A DNA stretch of 5,217 bases from an uncultured Saprospiraceae bacterium (GTDB lineage: Bacteria; Bacteroidota; Bacteroidia; Chitinophagales; Saprospiraceae), in contig CALHBW010000471.1 of assembly GCA_937930625.1 (NCBI GenBank), positions 1 through 5,217 of the forward strand, in the 5' to 3' direction. Made by a program: the position numbers and the translations under genes. The notes under the pieces were generated by a model. That model was given only the letters and a program-made list of their open reading frames with translations. It searched no databases and was not told the DNA's origin. Below, one piece after another: positions 4,652 through 5,217 of this stretch (position 1 is the stretch's first letter; every line of letters begins with the position of its first letter).

Positions 4652-4686
4652 ACGAATCAAAAATCGAAAATCAGAAATCAAAAATC
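4652..4686 (-). repeat. Tandem 7-nt GATTTTT array overlapping a stop codon
   Basis: Read on the minus strand from 4686: GATTTTT, GATTTCT, GATTTTC, GATTTTT, GATTCGT. The first unit encodes the last two codons of the flavoprotein gene (GAT TTT), and its junction with the second unit creates the TGA stop at 4680-4678. It is inverted relative to 4490-4547. Confidence 0.75.
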
Positions 4687-5217
4687 ACACAACTTTCCGG
4701 CAATAAATCCCGTCGTCCATGCTGCCTGAAAATTAAAACCACCTGTAATACCGTCGATGTCCATGACTTCTCCCGCAAAATAGAGGTTTGGACAGGCGCG
4801 ACTTTGCATTGTTTTCATATCAATACTTTCAAGGCTTATGCCGCCGCAAGTGACAAACTCCTCTTTGAAAGTCGTCTTACCTTTGACGACATAGACATCA
4901 TTGGCGAGGGTAGTGGTGAGTTTATTACGGGCTTTTTTCCCAAATTCATTCCAGCGTTTTTCGGCGGAGATTTCGCTGCGTTCGAGTAGGTAAAGCCACA
5001 GACGTTGTGGCAAGGAAAAAGGCTTTATACTCGACAACATTTTCTGCGGATGTTCGTCTGCGATGTCTTTCAAGGCAGTGATGATGGCATCTTGATTGGG
5101 TATATTTAGCCAATTGATTTGTGCCTTAAATTCGTAATTTTTTTCACTCAAAATTCGCGCGCCCAATGACGATAATTTCAAAATCGCCGGACCGCTCATC
5201 CCCCAATGCGTCACCAA
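4678..5217 (-). CDS. HI0933/BaiN-type NAD(P)/FAD-dependent oxidoreductase, C-terminal part
   Basis: The frame is open to the right edge, so the N-terminus is missing; about 179 residues are present, against roughly 400 usual for the family. The first codon in the window is TTG and is probably internal, since the family motif HWGMSGPAIL (4-13) follows at once. Other family hallmarks: FVTCGGISLESIDMKTMQS (121-139), CPNLYFAGEVMDIDG (142-156) and TGGFNFQAAWTTGFIAG (158-174), the conserved C-terminal part of the FAD-binding domain in the HI0933/YhiN flavoproteins. The middle segment (about 40-120) is the family's inserted helical domain. The N-terminal GxGxxG dinucleotide-binding motif should lie beyond the edge. 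The physiological substrate of most members is unknown. The last two codons and stop come from a 7-nt repeat array, so the residues DF at the end may not be ancestral. Confidence 0.9.
   Translation of the reverse strand: MVTHWGMSGPAILKLSSLGARILSEKNYEFKAQINWLNIPNQDAIITALKDIADEHPQKMLSSIKPFSLPQRLWLYLLERSEISAEKRWNEFGKKARNKLTTTLANDVYVVKGKTTFKEEFVTCGGISLESIDMKTMQSRACPNLYFAGEVMDIDGITGGFNFQAAWTTGFIAGKLCDF

Noticed and set aside
4620..4706. Small plus-strand frame starting ATGAAAAAG, 28 codons
   Set aside because: It runs through the hairpin and heptamer array and into the antisense of the flavoprotein gene. There is no promoter or conserved feature, and its codons are repeat units.

Overview
The window looks like a chromosomal segment from a member of the Bacteroidota. 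Three things point there. None of the five visible start codons (89, 269, 1507, 3555, 4282) has a Shine-Dalgarno sequence in front of it. Upstream of three minus-strand genes there are matches to the Bacteroidota promoter pattern (TTG, about 19-23 nt, TAnnTTTG). The proteins are also of types common in that phylum: a DUF4349 lipoprotein, a cold-shock-domain protein with a basic extension, and an HI0933-type flavoprotein. I cannot place it below phylum.

Layout. At 1-89 (minus) is the N-terminal end of a secreted protein. It is divergent from a secreted sphingomyelinase-like phosphodiesterase at 269-1153 (plus), and an inverted pair of REP-like hairpins lies between them. The 353-bp gap 1154-1506 holds a 243-bp MITE-like palindromic element with perfect 10-bp terminal inverted repeats and an 8-bp flanking direct repeat. 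A second, unrelated inverted pair of REP-like hairpins sits inside it. A DUF4349-type lipoprotein (1507-2361, plus) converges on a membrane-anchored serine hydrolase of the class C beta-lactamase fold (2392-3555, minus), with 30 bp between the stops. Next on the minus strand are a cold-shock-domain protein (3812-4282) with an apparent leader of about 170 nt, and the C-terminal part of an HI0933/BaiN-type flavoprotein (4678-5217) that runs off the right edge.

The genes do not form an obvious pathway. Gaps, orientation and promoter candidates suggest mostly single-gene transcription units: extracytoplasmic hydrolases and lipoproteins on the left, housekeeping or stress functions on the right. 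I found no defence system, CRISPR array, tRNA, rRNA, phage or transposase gene.

The unusual content is between the genes. Nearly every intergenic region is built from repeats, most of them inverted. There are two REP-like families, the MITE-like element, and degenerate tandem arrays of 8-nt units (2365-2404, 3685-3724, 3760-3810) and 7-nt units (4490-4547, 4652-4686). The arrays begin at, or overlap, the stop codons of four genes and in two cases supply the last codons and the stop. This is the most promising lead in the window. Its function is not known to me and cannot be shown from one window.
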